A stretch of DNA of 64,000 nt from Epiperipatus broadwayi (taxonomy: Eukaryota > Onychophora > Udeonychophora > Euonychophora > Peripatidae): positions 10,437,950 through 10,501,949 of the forward strand of contig JAQFVV010006215.1 of NCBI GenBank assembly GCA_028023455.1, given 5' to 3'. Under the pieces are notes generated by a model. It ran no database searches. It had not been told where the DNA came from and worked only from the letters and a program-made list of their open reading frames with translations. Position numbers and translations under genes: made by a program. This document shows positions 10,941 to 24,690 of the stretch, piece by piece (within the stretch, counting starts at the first letter, position 1; each line of letters opens with the position of its first letter).

Positions 10941-13785
10941 AGAAACATTTGATATTTTGTTATTATTAAATAATAATTAAAAAAATTTTTAAATTATAAC
11001 TATTCTAAATTAATCTTTGTAATTAATCCTTAAGCATATTTTTATTGTGATTTAAAATAATTTTGAACAGCTTGTTTAGTTGTCACTAATAAATATAGGT
11101 GAAGAGGTATTAATTATATATACATACCATTTTTTAAATGGTATATATATATATTTTTTACAACATTTCCATTTGATAAAGGTATAAATAACTTACCTAC
11201 CAGAGTTTGTAGGGGGGTCTTTTAATAGAAGAAGAGAAGAGATAACAACATCTGAGCTATAACAAAATTTAAGACCAGGAAGACACTTTAAATAAATAAC
11301 ACTGGAATTGAATTTGAACCAAGTTTAAATGATAGGTAATTGTATTTTGACCCATAAAATAATGGAGTAGGGAATTTTACTCTCTTGCATATATCTGACC
11401 TGCTGATCTATCAACTGACAATTGCCAGAATTTCACATTTAAAAAAATGGGAAACATTTTGAAAAACAAATACTTCGTTCAAAGGGACTTCAGATTTAAA
11501 CCTGGACAATAGATCGTAAGCATAAAATTTTATTCTATATCTTACTACAATCTTAGTTATTATACTTATTATGAACCTTTAAAGATTAATAATGATTTGT
11601 TTGGAAGGGCAAGAAGAAAGAAAAGAAAAATATTCTTTGTGTTCGTTTATAAAATAGATATAATTTTTTTTTTTTTTACCTTGATACTAAACATAAACGG
11701 GAAACAAATTAAAAGTAATCAGAACAAAACTTTCTGAATTTAAATTAAAAAAAATGAAATCTACTCCAAAGAATATTAAGATTTAGTTATATTGTAATGC
11801 ATGAATTTAATTTTAAAAAGTAGATAGCAACTTTTTAATTACTATTGTGGAATGCTGAAGTTAGCGCTAGTTCAAAATATTTATAACAGAATTTTAAAAT
11901 ACTTTAAAATGCAGGAATCATTCTTAATTATTCCAATATATTACCATGGATAGAAAAATTAATAATAATTCTCTTGAAAATTTTTTTCTTTTGCTGTTTA
12001 AATTGGAGATATTATTTAAGCTACATCTTTGTTTTTTTTAAAAAAAAAAAACAGATCCAAAATTCTGAAGAAAAATATTTACGTTATTGTATAGTTGTTT
12101 TATTTGCCAGAAACTCTTAAATGTTTTATTTACTTTACTATGATAAAATATGAAGAATATGAATGTGTCACCTGGTAAAATAGTTTGCTGACACACACTG
12201 ATATCGCTTTTTTTTGTCAGTCACTTATATCGAAGGAATTAATATTATGGACTGTGGGAATAAAATGAAGTATAATAATGTACTGTATTTATTTTAGTAC
12301 AAATTAAATTGGCAGTTTAGAAATCAAATTCTTAAATTACTTAATTAATAACACACTGATGCATTGTGGGAAACTTTTCTATATAATAATAATAATTTCT
12401 GTAGGCTTTCTATTTCATAATTTCTGCAGACTAAAATGAGAATATTTTTTTTTGTCTTAAAAATAACTTGAGAGAAAACTATTTTTGTGTGTATTAAATA
12501 AAAACAAAAAAGATAAAATAACTTCTTATCGCAAAAAGCCATTAGCCACATAAAGCGTAGCAATTGATCACTAATTAAAGATAGTGATTCCAAGAAGAGA
12601 AAGCATGAATTTGAAGATGAATTTATACAAAAATTGAGTTGAACTAATAGGTGTCAACAGGTGGTGTGCAAAGACAAAAAAAAATGATCAAGGATATAAA
12701 AGGGAAAGTGCATTGTACTGAAAAAAAAAAAAGAAAGTGAAGGAGAAATTTCAGATTTGTGCTTATGGGAAAATCAATCATGAAAGAAAAGAGAAATAAA
12801 ACCATGCAGTAAGACATTAAGAGCGTGCCAACTTATCTTAAAATGTACGAGTAGAAGAAATCATTTGCCGGTGTTGCCTCACCGATGTTGCGTAAGACCT
12901 CTAATGAAATCATCTCCTACAGAATATAAACCCATGGATTATTTATGTGCTGCCCCAGTACCAGACTATGGATCCTCTCATCCAAAATAAATCCATGCTT
13001 GGTAGAACTTATAATGTGCTATGTCAACAGTAGAAACTTTAAAGTGATCACTATTTGCTAAAACTTTTTTTCCCCTTGAATTAGGATAATCATATTAAGT
13101 GTTTGTTTAAATTTAATGGAAATCTTAGAAATGGTTTTACCCTGTTTAATCTCTCTTATATTATCATTGTTAAATTTATTGTTATTCTAACCTTAGTAAA
13201 GCGATGGCCTGTCAATGAATAAACTGCTGACTCTGTACTGGAAATTATAATCCTCCAGGTAATTTAAATGTCATTTAGTATTTAGTTAAGAAAAAGGGGG
13301 AGTTCTACCAGTGAACTCTCAAATTGAGTTTTGGTGCCTTAAATAAATAAAGGCTGGTTTCCTTTCCTATTTTTCTTTCTGCGAGTAGAATTAAATTGTT
13401 TAAAATAGGATTAAGTGACCAGGAAAAATAATTACTGCAGATAACTTGCTTAGAATGATACAGATAGGAAATTTATAATCTAATGCAATTTGGTCTCTGA
13501 ATATGAGATTGTAAAAATCCTAATTATACCATGAACAGTACAATGGCACCCAACATGAGACTTCGACAATAACCACATCCTGAGATAAGAATAAAATAAT
13601 AGAATTTTATTTTCAAAATAGAAGCATTTCATAAAAAAATGTACATGTAAGTAGATGGGGAATAAAGTAGCTCGAAATGTAAAGCAACAACAGGGGGAGA
13701 AAGGCGCTGGCAAGTGCGTTAGTGAAATATAAGTAAATAAAATAAAAACTAAGCAAAACATACGAATTAGAAAAATATTAAAGCC
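10941..13785. other. Intron stretch, possibly including a 5' LTR remnant
   Basis: No exon was recognised. The 3' part (about 12850-13400) contains a degraded transcription-unit-like stretch with AATGAATAAACTGCTGACTC and a further AATAAATAAAGG. It could be the LTR and leader of the Gypsy relic that starts near 13.8 kb, but no second LTR copy was found to confirm this. The remainder is AT-rich sequence without visible structure. Confidence 0.35.
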
Positions 13786-16200
13786 ATGACAGGTGAAACG
13801 AAAAGAGTAGATAATCTGATTTGCAAATGGGATAATGAGACCATAAATTTTGCATCCCAAGAATGCTTGAAAATTAAATATGAATTAATAATATTGAAGT
13901 GCATGTGTTGTTTGACTCTGGTAGTCAAATATCAGTCATGTCTGAGGCTATATGCATGGATAATACAACAAACTTATGATGTTCAAACTCTACCAGTGAG
14001 AAAGACCCTAGTAATGTTGGCCAATAGTAAAAAGGCACAATTAGAGACAAAACAAGTATGGATACGAGCAAGTGTGGGAAAGAGAGATATACAACATGTT
14101 TTGTTGATATTGAAAGCACTCATATATGACATGACATTAGAGTCAGATTTTATGCCTAAAACAGGATATTTGTTTAATTATTAAAAAGGGTAGAATCGCA
14201 TGCAAAGGAGAGATAAGATAGTTTACATCAAAAGAAAAGACCCTGCCAAAAGAAGTATGTAGTAAACAAAGCAAGACAGAGGGCGCAAGTGAAAGGGTGG
14301 AATGAGAAGGAAACAGATAGAAGGGGCTTGGAAAAGGCAGTGAAGGAATTATTAAAGAAGTATAGTGAAAATTTTTCAGACAGACCAGGGATAATTAAGA
14401 GATATGAACATCGGATTAAGATTATCGATGGCATACTGTATCCAGTACCTCATTAATATCGAACAGAGGTTGAAAAACAATTATCACATATGGAAGAATG
14501 GGGAATTATAACCAAGGGATCATCATCTTATAACAACACATTGGTGATAGTGAAGAAAAAGGATGGGTCAGTAAGGTTATGTTTAGACACGAGACAACTA
14601 AATAATCACCTGGCCTGACCAAAACATGCTTCCATTGATGAACAATTATTAAATAGGTTCCATGGTAAAAAAAATTTTTCAACATTAGTCCTGACAGCCA
14701 GTTATTGGCAGATTAAACTACACCCAGTAGATCCCCAATATATGGCTTTCAGATAATGGCATATTTTTTCAATTTAACAGATTGCCATTTGGATTAAGGA
14801 ACAGTAGGGTAGGGTTGTTGAAGTGCCTGGACAGAGTATTATCCCCTGAAATAAAGAGTTTGGCTACCATTTACGATGTCATAATTGTGACTAAAAACCT
14901 AAGAGAACATTTAAGATATTTGAAAATGTTTTTATAAGAATGCGAAGACAAAGATATCCACATTCATTTGCAAAAATGTTATATAGCCACAGCGGAAGTC
15001 AGTTTTTTAGGACACTTGATCAGCAAAACAGGGATTAAATCTCATCCCGATAGGGACTTCCCGGCTCCTAAGTCAGTAAGACAGGTTAAGTCCTTCTTAG
15101 GACTAATTTTTATAATAAATTTGACAGGAACTTTGCGACAGATACGGAACCTTTGCTGTGGCTATTACGGAAAAACGTTCCATGGGAATGGACAGACAAA
15201 TATAACAAAGTATTCAGAGGCATCAAAGAAATTTTTGAACCATGGCATGCTGATATACCCTGATTTTAAAAAAACTTTTATAGTACAGGTTACTAGCAGC
15301 AGATATGAACCAGGTATGGCGTTGTGCAAACATAGGAAGATGGTAGTCAAGAGGTAATATACTTCATTAGCAGATCATTAAGAGGACTACAAGTCTAATT
15401 ATTCTGCAACAGAAAAGGAAGCATTGTCTGTGGTATGGACATTCCAGGTTCAACAATTTCTGATAGGGTAGTCAGAACTGACCACAAGAGTCTAGAAATT
15501 CATTAATCACAGTTATCTGGCTAATTTGTTGGAGTCTTTTTCTCCAAGAATTCAATTATTTAGTAGAATATTATAAAGGGTCAGAGATGTTGTGGTGGAC
15601 ACTTTGAGCCGAAATCCAGGTTCAGATTCCACGAGGATCCTGCAGATGGAAGATGGAAGTCTAATGGCATTAAGCACAGAAATTGATGCATCTGCGAAAG
15701 ATGAATTGAACCACTTAAGTAATAAGTGGAGGTTAGACCCCAGATACCAAGTGATTATAGATAGTTTAGAGAGGGAAGAAAGTAAAGATGGGGCAAAGGG
15801 AATATGTTCTGAAAACAATGGAAGAAGGTACCGAATGACCAAGGGGTATTGTGGTGTTCAACAGCCATAAAGAAGGAGACATGGAGGATGATAGTGCCCA
15901 AGATCCTCCAAGATAGGCTAACTATATTACATTGTTTATATGGCCATTATGGCTTCCACAAGATAAAAATGTTAAAAAACTGGTTTTACTGGCTGAACAT
16001 GAGAAACAAATAACTAAAATGTTGAAAGGGTGTGAACTGTGCCAGAAAACAAAGCCAGCCAACAAATCATACACAGGAATTGTAAATACCCCATAATCCC
16101 AAAAGATTAATTTTTATGGGCCGTTACCTAGGTTCGTGAAGATGAAATACATATTAGTAGTGTATGAGGTTTTTCAAAATTGATGTGATCAAAAACAAGA
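13786..16200 (+). mobile_element. Ty3/Gypsy retrotransposon relic 1 (protease-RT-RNase H-integrase)
   Basis: Domains appear in pol order with many frameshifts and stops. A retropepsin active site DSGSQISV is at about 13913-13940. Reverse transcriptase spans about 14440-14950, with MEEWGIIT, KKKDGSVRLCLDTRQLN and YWQIKLHP, and the palm continues to GHLI. The connection reads EPLLWLL at about 15147. RNase H includes VIYFISRSL, SATEKEALSVVWTF and TDHKSLE at about 15350-15500, then ADTLSRNP-like VDTLSRNPGS at 15592. The integrase zinc-binding site H..H..C..C lies at about 15935-16045 (CELCQKTKPAN), and the integrase core starts with DFYGPLP-like sequence at about 16110. No ORF is intact, and it is interrupted before the integrase DDE is complete. 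Confidence 0.85.
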
Positions 16201-16899
16201 ATCAACCCTGTATTCAACACTTGAAATTTGATGATAATGCATATAGAATTGAATGGATTAATTGCATAACAGTTGTAATTCACTGAGTTAGTTTAATTCA
16301 TATAGGTAAAATGGGATCAAAGCAGCAAGTTTGCATTGGAAAATTCAACATTATTAATCACTCTTGAGTGTTTTTGTATAGAGAATTTTTTTCTCAATAA
16401 TAGTATACTAGATGATGGAGTTGAGGTAGTTATATTAAAATCACCAATCAGTTGTGCAAATCTGAAATGCAAAAAAAATTACTGAATGCAGAAACAGTTT
16501 ACAAGTTGAATAACATTTTAACCCATAGTCATCCAGACATATCACCTAATTTCATTTTAAGAATAGGCACTAAGTCAAGGGGTAGAGGCTTAAAAAATTT
16601 GATTCATCATTGATAGATATAGTAAAAAAATTCATATAATTTATCTAGAAATTTTTTTTGGAATAGTTACTATATTTAAAATCTGATAATAAGTTAAACT
16701 AGAAACTACATCCAATCAGTGATTTAACATATGGTAGTGTAACTAATTGTGGATTAAAACGTAAAAGTAGTATTTGAGCTATCCAAGATATTTTAATAAG
16801 CCAAAGTTTGCGAAAATTAATAATTTTCATTTTTAAAATTAAAAAAACCATATTATCAAAAGGTGATAAATTTAAAGAAGATGAGATTAAAAAAATAAA
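16201..16899. other. AT-rich stretch between the two Gypsy relics
   Basis: The first part (to about 16260) may extend the integrase of relic 1 (KTRINPVFNT). From about 16700 the sequence might be gag of relic 2, but no diagnostic motif survives. Nothing else is seen. Confidence 0.3.
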
Positions 16900-19090
16900 A
16901 TATGTTATGTTAAAAAAAAAAGACACATAGCTAATAATTGCAAATGGGAAAACTGGAATACTTTGAAATCTTGAGTCATATCTGTACAATCTCTTACAAA
17001 TATTAAAGAAATGGGAAAAAACCATTTTCTTCTCCCTGCAACAAGAACAAAAGAAAAGCACAAGCTGAATTTATTTATCAGGAATGGGGAAGTTGAAAAC
17101 TCAGAATAAATAAGTCTGACAAAATTTATAGCTGAACCATTATTATGGAAATTGATATGAAATGGGGGTATCATTGTTGGATAATAAAGATAGAGGGAAA
17201 TTTTCTCTACTTAAATAAAACCACACTATATATGCAAGACATAAATGGAACCCCAATCAGAATATAAGGTATGATTCAAATACCAGTCAAGATGATAATA
17301 TACAGAACCACATTGAATTTACAAAATTTAAAGTAAAAATTCATCTGAATACAAAGTGTAATTCAAGAAACAGTCAACAAGTTTAATAAAGTGAAAACTT
17401 TTTTATATATCACTCAAAGCCATATCAAATGTATCATAGGCAATAAATGACCATTTGGCATTAAAATATGCATGGACAAAATAATCATCATCAAAGGTAT
17501 AGAAATAATTTTTTTGGAATTATTCAAAAACAAGTGAAAATAAATATAATACTAGTAGAAATTTGTTAATAAGCCTAGGGTTGTCCTATTATTTATTAGT
17601 TTGGGATAGATGAAAAATTTCAGAATTAAAGCGCAAACTCGTGCCACTGAAAGTTCAGAGTGGGCCATACTCATTATAATTATAACAAAGCCAAGCAGAC
17701 AAATTCAATACAAGATGATTTCTACATAAACATAAATAAAAACCTGAATAAGAGGTCTACATCCAATTTCCATTGTAAAAAAGGTCTTGGCATCATTGGA
17801 AAAATCATTTTAGTAAATCTGATCTTAGCACTGCATTTTATCAAATCTCTGTTAATGAGAAGCTAGTGGAACTTGTGCCAGTCACCACATACAGCTGCTC
17901 AAGTATAATCATTTACCTTTCAGAATTATTATAGCTCCTAATATTTTTCAAGCCAAAATGAATGCATTAAGGTATGATTGTATGTTTTGATAACATTCTA
18001 ATAATGGCCAAATCAGAATCAACATTAAGATAATAGCTAAAGAGATTTTGTTATAAGTTATTAATGTTATAAAATGCATTTGGAATGCTCTGTGTCCTAG
18101 AAATATGTTGTCTGCCTTTAAAGAAAAAGCAGAAATAGAATTGTTTTGAGATTGCTTTTCAGGAAAATAAAGCCTCTACTAATATCAGATAGTTCTGATA
18201 AACTAGTCACTAATACTTCCAAATTCACATAGGGACAAAAATAGGTCATTCAATTTGCAATGATAAATGATCCATTGCACATGCATCAAAAACATTCTTT
18301 AATATAGAAAAAAATTATGTTCAATTAGATAAAGAAGTTATTGTTGATCATATACAGAATAAAAAAGTTACATTGTTATTGGTATAGTGTGCCATTTTTG
18401 ATTGTCATCGACTACAAATCATCATTAGGAGTTTTTCATTAACATCATACCATTTAAGTTCATAAAGATTGCATTGATTAAATTTATTATCAGATTATGA
18501 ATTCTGTATAAGAAAGACAATTAATTTCAACATGTAGATGTTTTGCCTTTGCCCAGAATCCCAGTCATTGATCTAGCTATCAATTACATTGATATTCACA
18601 TGATCACCATCTCTTATCTTAGGACACAACAAACAGACATTGATTTCTCTGGTTGGCACAGAGTGGCATTACTGTATGGAGAGTTTTGCCTGTTATATTG
18701 ATATTCCATATTCATGAACATCAAACAATGTAACACTTGTGAATGGATAAATAGCAATGTCTGTCAAATCTCCTAATGTTTTTTTATGCCATTCTGGAAT
18801 GCTTGTGAACACAGTCAATGAATGAATGTTGCATTTTTCAAATAGCAAAATGCTAATACTCAGCCATTATTGAACACAGTAAAACATGTAATGCCTGCTG
18901 ATATATAAAAAAAATTTCAATAAAAGACCAAAGCAATTAATACTATGCAATAAATCTTTATAGACCAAACTGGTCCATTTGAGGGTACATATTCTTAATA
19001 TTGATAGAGACTTACTTAAAATGGTAAGACTATTGGCTAATCAGAAACATACATTTCAGAGATAATTATTTTCCTTAAGATTCACTTATC
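16900..19090 (+). mobile_element. Ty3/Gypsy retrotransposon relic 2, heavily mutated
   Basis: Short in-order fragments identify it. They are a reverse-transcriptase KSDLSTAFYQI at about 17810 and FQAKMNALRYD with DNILIMAKSES at about 17950-18020. The latter is the position of the YxDD catalytic loop, here decayed to FDN. RNase H-like CYWYSVPFLIVIDYKSSLG is at about 18380-18430, then RKTINF and AFAQNP. An integrase-like TGPFEG and FLILIETYLKW are at about 18970-19020. Stops occur every few tens of codons. It is a different family from relic 1 (closer to the K02A2.6-like pol type, from recollection). No LTRs were found. Confidence 0.72.
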
Positions 19091-19408
19091 TGACAATAAC
19101 ACTGGTTTTAGGTTAGTTGAATTCAAAGAGTACCTAAGTCAAAGAGGAAGATAAACCCACTCGTCATCCTGATTGAAATGCTTACCTGTGAAATCTGTGC
19201 AACAACTTAAGCATAGGTGGACTTTCATTCAAACTTTTTTATTAAAACAAGAAAAAAGAAAATCATTAAGTATAACTGTTTGAGAACCTATCTATGATAG
19301 TTTTATTTATTAATTTATTTATTTTGATCATTACTCAATTTTATTTATTCTGCCTAAACTATCAAATACATGTATCTGTACATGCATGCACAGTATATAC
19401 ATTGTAAG

Positions 19409-21665
19409 GCTTCAGAAAAGAGTTTGCTTTTAAGTGAAAGAAAGATCCTTTGATTCCTCTTTGAGTTTTTAAAGAACTGAACAGTGCAAACTCTTAATGT
19501 CCACTTTTTCCATTCTTGCTGTTATTACTTTGTAATTATTAATATGATAATCAAACAAGGACAAGCTATTCGTCAAAATGCATCTCCCCGCATAGTGAAT
19601 TTATTGACTTTTATCTCTGAGTTTATTATCAAGAAATACCCCCTCCCCACCAATTACTGGTACTTCTCATCTGATATAGTTGAATTTACTTGATATGTGT
19701 GTGAATGATCTTTTTTAAATATCTTATTATGAGACAAAAGCAGATTATGGTTCTTATTTCCAGGAAGCTGGAAAGTCATCAGCCAAAGCAACAGTTAACA
19801 GTTGGCGATCGAAGGCAGAGAGTGTGGAGAATCTCTTGATTGCAAATTAAAGCTGCAATTCCATACCAACTTATTATTTAGATATTTATAAGTGCAGATT
19901 ACTTTCAAGTGAAGGAAAATTACATGAATTGGAAGAACTATTTAATATTAAATGGACATTATTGGACTTTGTGAAATTAGAAAAAGAGGTGAAGAGATGA
20001 TTTGAAAAATGGGCATGTATTTTACTATGAAAGACAAGTAAAGAGTGAATTTATTATAAATAAAAAATGAAAAGACAGTATTATGGACATTGATGGTATA
20101 TCAAACAGAGTGGCAAGATCATTTATTTAATGTAGTGGAAAATATATCCAGATAATTCCAATTCTGATTGTGAGAAGTAAGGAATTTTTATATAGATATT
20201 TAAAATGCTTTTGATCACCCCAAATAAAATGTTTAAATTATCATTGGAGAGTAATGTTAGAGTGGGAAAACGATTGAAAGGTGAAAATATGTTGGATAAA
20301 TTTAACTATGACAGAAATGAAAGAGGATATAGACTTAGTGAATTTTTGCAAGAAAACAAAATAAATGTATATTATGAATTCTTTCTTATGAATATATACA
20401 ATGGTCAAATATTCAATATAAAAATTATTTAAGAAAAATGCTAAACAGAAATAGATGTGGAAACTTTTAAATGAGAGTACAATGCAATTGGATTATACTT
20501 TGATTATTAGAAAATATGTATTTGAAAATTGTAATGTTTTTAATAAATTTAATGTAGAAAGTGATTATCGAATAATGAAATGTAAGATATTTTAATGCAA
20601 AACTGGAAACAAAAACTATTAAAGGAGATAGTATTAGTAGTTGTTGATTTTAACTTTCAGAAACATCCAATGAATTTAAATTAGAGTTTTCTAATAATTT
20701 TAAAATTTTGGCAGACTTCGAAGATAGTTCAAATTTAATTAGGATTAATAAGATAACTGATATTCTACTAAGAATTGCATTAAAGATAATTGTATAAAAA
20801 AAGAAACAATTCACCAATAAATTTTTGATTAAGATAACAATATATTAAGGAAAAATTATGAAATGATATGAAAAAGAATTAATAAGATATAAGAAAAATT
20901 AAATTTGAATTGACACTAATAATTACAGAAGAGAATAAAAGTTTCAAAAAAATATATAGACAACCTACTTAGCATTGGAAGGAAAGTTATTTCTGCATTA
21001 AGAAGAAAAGATGGAATTACTATTAAAATGAGAAATAACATTATGAAATGCTTTGGAAAATTCTATACAGAATTATATGGCAATAAAGAACAACAGGTCA
21101 AAATAATCATTACAATTACTACATTTTCTAAATTGTCAAGCATTTTAAATAAAGAAATTAGATATACAATTAAATCTGTGATGAAGGAAAGAACTCTAGG
21201 AAATTATGGTATTATTATTGATATCTTAAAAGGATTAGGTGAAGAAATAAAAAAATTATTGGCAAAATTATGTATCAAATAACTAAATGATAGAGATGTA
21301 CTGATAATTAAAAAATTGCAGTGGTAGTATTGATATTTAAGAAAGGTGGTAAAAAAGATATTAAAATTACAGTTCTATCATTCTTTTATCGATTCTGTAC
21401 AAAATCTTTGCTAAGATAGTTACAATTTATATACAGCGAACTTTGGATTTTAACAACCAAAAGATCAAGCTGGATTTAAAAGTGATTTTAGTACAGTGGA
21501 TCATATCCAATATTTAGAGAAATTATAAAAAGGACCAATGAATGTGAATTATCATTATGCTTTGGTTTTGTAGATAATGAAAAGGTATTTGATTCTATAA
21601 GCATTTCCACAATGATTAAAGCTTTGGATCATCTATATATGTTACAATTACTGTAACATTTGTTG
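19409..21665 (+). mobile_element. RTE-like LINE relic, copy 1 (5' region, endonuclease, RT start)
   Basis: The 5' untranslated part (19409-19660) is homologous to 44694-44960. The apurinic endonuclease follows, with YKCRLLSSEGKL-like sequence near 19890, IIGLCEIRKRGE-like near 19960 and DIDGISNRVARSF-like near 20085. It can be aligned to the better copy at 45041. Downstream, RT fragments read VVLIFKKGGKKDIK near 21325, KIFAKIVT near 21405, FNNQKIKLDLK, and an FGFVDNEKVFDS block near 21560-21600 (the F.D..KAFDS catalytic motif of non-LTR RT). Stops and indels are frequent. It starts immediately after Gypsy relic 2. Confidence 0.78.
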
Positions 21666-23189
21666 ATAAAAATTGTAATCATTATGATTTGTTTGGGATG
21701 GAAAACTGCCCCACATAAATCATGTAAATAGTTATAAGGACATAATAATCTTTCCAATTTTAATTAAAATTTATGTATTTACTCATTTTTGTTTAAAATA
21801 ACACTTATAATATATAAAGAAAATGAACTGTTATGTAAAAGTTTATATTAGCATCTGACAGCTTTTTACAAAAATAAAATCCCATAAATTTCCAAACTAT
21901 ACTTCAATCCTTTTTTGGAATATTATTAAATTTTACCAAAATCAAAATAAGCTTCCCCAGTTACATGCTTTAAAAAAAAAGATATTTCTCATTGTTCTTA
22001 TATAAAGTTAGGAAAGTAAAAAAAATAATACTATACTTATAGATCAGCTAAACTATTATGGTTTGTTTTTGCACAATATTTCAGCCAATAAAGTCAGATA
22101 GCAAGAATCTTCATATGAAACCATTGGAAACCTTTTATTTTTAAATACCATATGCTGGCTTAGAGCATATTTGTCCAAAGCTTTTTAGTTCTATTATTAA
22201 GGCCAGATTCTTTATTGCATATATTAAAAGACTAATGGCTTTATGTATTACTGCACAGCAATTATGTGATTAGACTTTTTTATACAAATTGTTTTCATCT
22301 TAGGTCTTGTTATGGCGTATGGAAACTTTTTTGATGATTTAAATATGAATGACTTAAGCAATATCAATTTTCATTAGATTATGAAAACAAAATATAAAAT
22401 TAAATTGTAAATGGCTTTGTCAGCAGAAAAGATCTTAATGTATTATATATGCGACATTTAAATATATATATTTAATTTTTCTGCATGACAAGGAATCTAT
22501 GAACCACAAATTTACGTTTGGTAGTCATAATTGCAATATATTGATGACTTTTAACCAGTTGAACTTTTTGAAATGATTTTTATATTCTATCGACAAAATT
22601 ATTATGTAAGAATCTTCAAATTCAATTTAATTATCTTCCTTTTTTACATTAACAAAGTAAAAATAATGTGCAGAAATGTTATGAATTAAAAAATATTGAT
22701 ATGTGACTCCATTGTTTATTTTTACAAAGATAACACAGTATTTAGTGAGTCATTGTTATCAAACTTTCAACAGTGTAAATTTTCTCTTGTGTTTATATAT
22801 ACTCTTATATGTATATTGATGTAAATAAATTTGTAAGAAATATTTATTTAAAGCAAAAAAAAGGTTTTATGACTGAAGAGTACTTTGATATGACCAAGCA
22901 ATAATATTTTGTCATTGTTTTTGTGATAATTGTGCATTATTTACCATCTCCTTAAAATTATTTATTCTAGAATCAATATTTTGAGCAAAAGCTTTAATAA
23001 TTCTTATATATTATTAAATTTTACTATATATTTTTATGACACCAAAAAACATCACATGAATCCAGCTTTTATGTTACTTTTCAGAAACAAATTGTTTATT
23101 TTATTTCATTGCTGCCACTTGTAACTGTGCCTAATTAATAGATTCTTATTCTTCTCCTTTATTTTCTTTGCATTTCTTCATATATTCAT
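21666..23189. other. Featureless intron stretch
   Basis: No exon, RNA gene or recognisable repeat was found. The sequence is AT-rich with short homopolymer runs. Confidence 0.5.
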
Positions 23190-23262
23190 ATATATTGCTT
23201 ACAATAACTCCCCTCATATACACTTTAATGCAAAAATTTTGTAAATATAATTCCTGTACTTT

Positions 23263-23296
23263 CTGACAGTTTCGACTGTCCTGCAGTCTTCATCAG
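23263..23296 (-). ncRNA. Hammerhead-like ribozyme motif, family C
   Basis: On the minus strand: CTGATGA, an unpaired A, stem II GACTG/CAGTC (five perfect pairs) around CAGGA, then GAAA, CTGTC and AGAA. The conserved boxes CTGATGA and GAAA are both intact and the C after GT occupies the cleavage position. Stem III would be only one or two pairs, as in dimer-acting type I hammerheads. Stem I pairs only weakly here, which lowers confidence. Confidence 0.5.
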
Positions 23297-23369
23297 AGCA
23301 TTCTTAATCTCCTCTATCTTTTAAAATAATTGACTTTTTTCAAATTTCTTACCTTTTTTTTTTTTTCCT

Positions 23370-23401
23370 TTGATGAAGACTGCAGGACAGCCGAAACTGT
23401 C
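23370..23401 (+). ncRNA. Hammerhead-like ribozyme motif, family C, inverted partner
   Basis: The + strand shows TTGATGA (first core base changed from C to T), A, stem II GACTG/CAGCC (one mismatch position) and GAAACTGTC, then GGAAAAA. The T-rich sequence just upstream ending in CC can pair with GGAAAAA and may supply stem I. It is slightly more decayed than the partner at 23263-23296. Confidence 0.42.
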
Positions 23402-23904
23402 GGAAAAATAAAGGAATTTTTTTTAAAAAAATTTTGCATTAAAGTGTATATGAAGGGAGTTATTGTAAGCAATATATACTAATTAATAGATACTAGATAA
23501 TAGTGCTTATTACTTGAAATTATTTGCGTTTGTTTATTGTATATCATAAACTCTTGTAGAATTTTTTGTTTTAAAAATAATATTCGTATTATATATATTC
23601 AAAGGATATATGTATGTATTTTCAGAAACTGTTTACTATCTTCTACTATCTGAAGTTCTGTATCATTTAGTGCAGTGATAGATTAGTGGACTTTGAAGCT
23701 CAAGACTTTATGGATTATGACCCTGCTTCATCAATTCTGGTGCTTGAACTTCATATGAATTCCCAAGCAATAAGCCATTGTGTATATATAACACAATTAT
23801 CTGACAATGTAAATGCAGAATTCAAAATTAAACCATTAAAACAGTACATAACCACCATTTTTTATCCTTGCACAGACTATCAACTCTTTCCAGATAGTTA
23901 TGTT

Positions 23905-24060
23905 ACCTAGTGCAAGCTATAATGATAATGGATCCCAGAAACTAGTTGGAATATTGGATGAGTAGGCACTAGATAGAGATGTAAATGCACAAACCTTTTG
24001 GCATCTATTGTATATACTGAGTGGCAGTATTGTATGGAGAGGCAGTTGCTCCTACTTTAT
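23905..24060 (+). repeat. Family B repeat with 3' half of a hammerhead
   Basis: GAAACTAG TTGGAATATTGGATGAG at about 23938-23961 corresponds to the GAAA, stem III and 3' stem I part of the family B ribozyme. It is followed by GTAGGCACTAGATAG, GCACAAACCTTTTGGCATC and GAGTGGCAGTATTGTATGG, as in the other family B copies. The CTGATGA half is not clearly preserved (AATGATAATGG lies at the expected place). Confidence 0.6.
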
Positions 24061-24356
24061 AAAATTAATGCTGCAATTTTTATTTTAAATTAGAGAACAT
24101 ATTTCATATTACAAGAAACAATATAGCAGCTCCTAGGATTATAGCTGCCTTTTTATCAGCTGCTGTTAACAGTTTTGTGAAATGGTTTAATGCTATTTTA
24201 ATTTTATACTATATTGATCTTTAAGACTGTATTATAATGGAAATTAACTTGTACCCATTATAGTTGCAAAATACTGCACATAAATAATGTTTTGTTTAAT
24301 ATTTAGAAAGCAGAAAGAAATATTAATTTTATTTTAAACTAACACTAATATATAAT

Positions 24357-24690
24357 CTGACTGATTTGTCATGTTATAAAAACTGAGAAAGTAAGTATAA
24401 ATAGATCATTTTCCAATTGCAAGTCAGTCTGACAATGAAGGATGTGCATTAATATAAACAATGCGTTGAAAGTTTATTTTAATGATTAGGTAGAAGTGTT
24501 GTATTTTTTATTAATTATGTATTTGGTATTTGATTACAGTTCACAAAGATTTTAAATTGAATAGTAGCTAGATTTGCCATCTCTATAAGAATTGAGAAAA
24601 CATATTAAGTGGTTCATTTTCCGTTTGCAAAGCAATCTGACAAAAAGGCTGGCTAAACAGTACTTGGAAAGTTTATCATCCAAATGTTTA
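24357..24690 (+). repeat. Two diverged copies of a ~70-bp intronic segment
   Basis: 24367-24436 and 24575-24645 align base for base with substitutions: TTTGTCATGTTATAAAAACT versus TTTGCCATCTCTATAAGAAT, then GATCATTTTCCAATTGCAAG versus GTTCATTTTCCGTTTGCAAA, ending CAGTCTGACA versus CAATCTGACA. GAAAGTTTAT also recurs downstream of each. This looks like an old local duplication or two insertions of one short repeat. Confidence 0.55.

Larger units (their letters stand above)
23190..23482. repeat. Inverted repeat with hammerhead-like motifs in both arms (family C)
   Basis: Left-arm words TATATTGCTTACAATAACTC, TATACACTTTAATGCAAAAA and GACAGTTTCGACTGTCCTGC recur as reverse complements at about 23368-23480 in the mirrored order. 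The arms are about 105-110 bp, with a central spacer of about 70 bp. Each arm carries one copy of a hammerhead-like motif at its inner end, in opposite orientation. No ORF is present. Confidence 0.75.

Noticed and set aside
13480-13860. 126-codon minus-strand ORF
   Set aside because: It overlaps the start of the Gypsy relic, has no domain pattern and lies opposite the retrotransposon coding direction.
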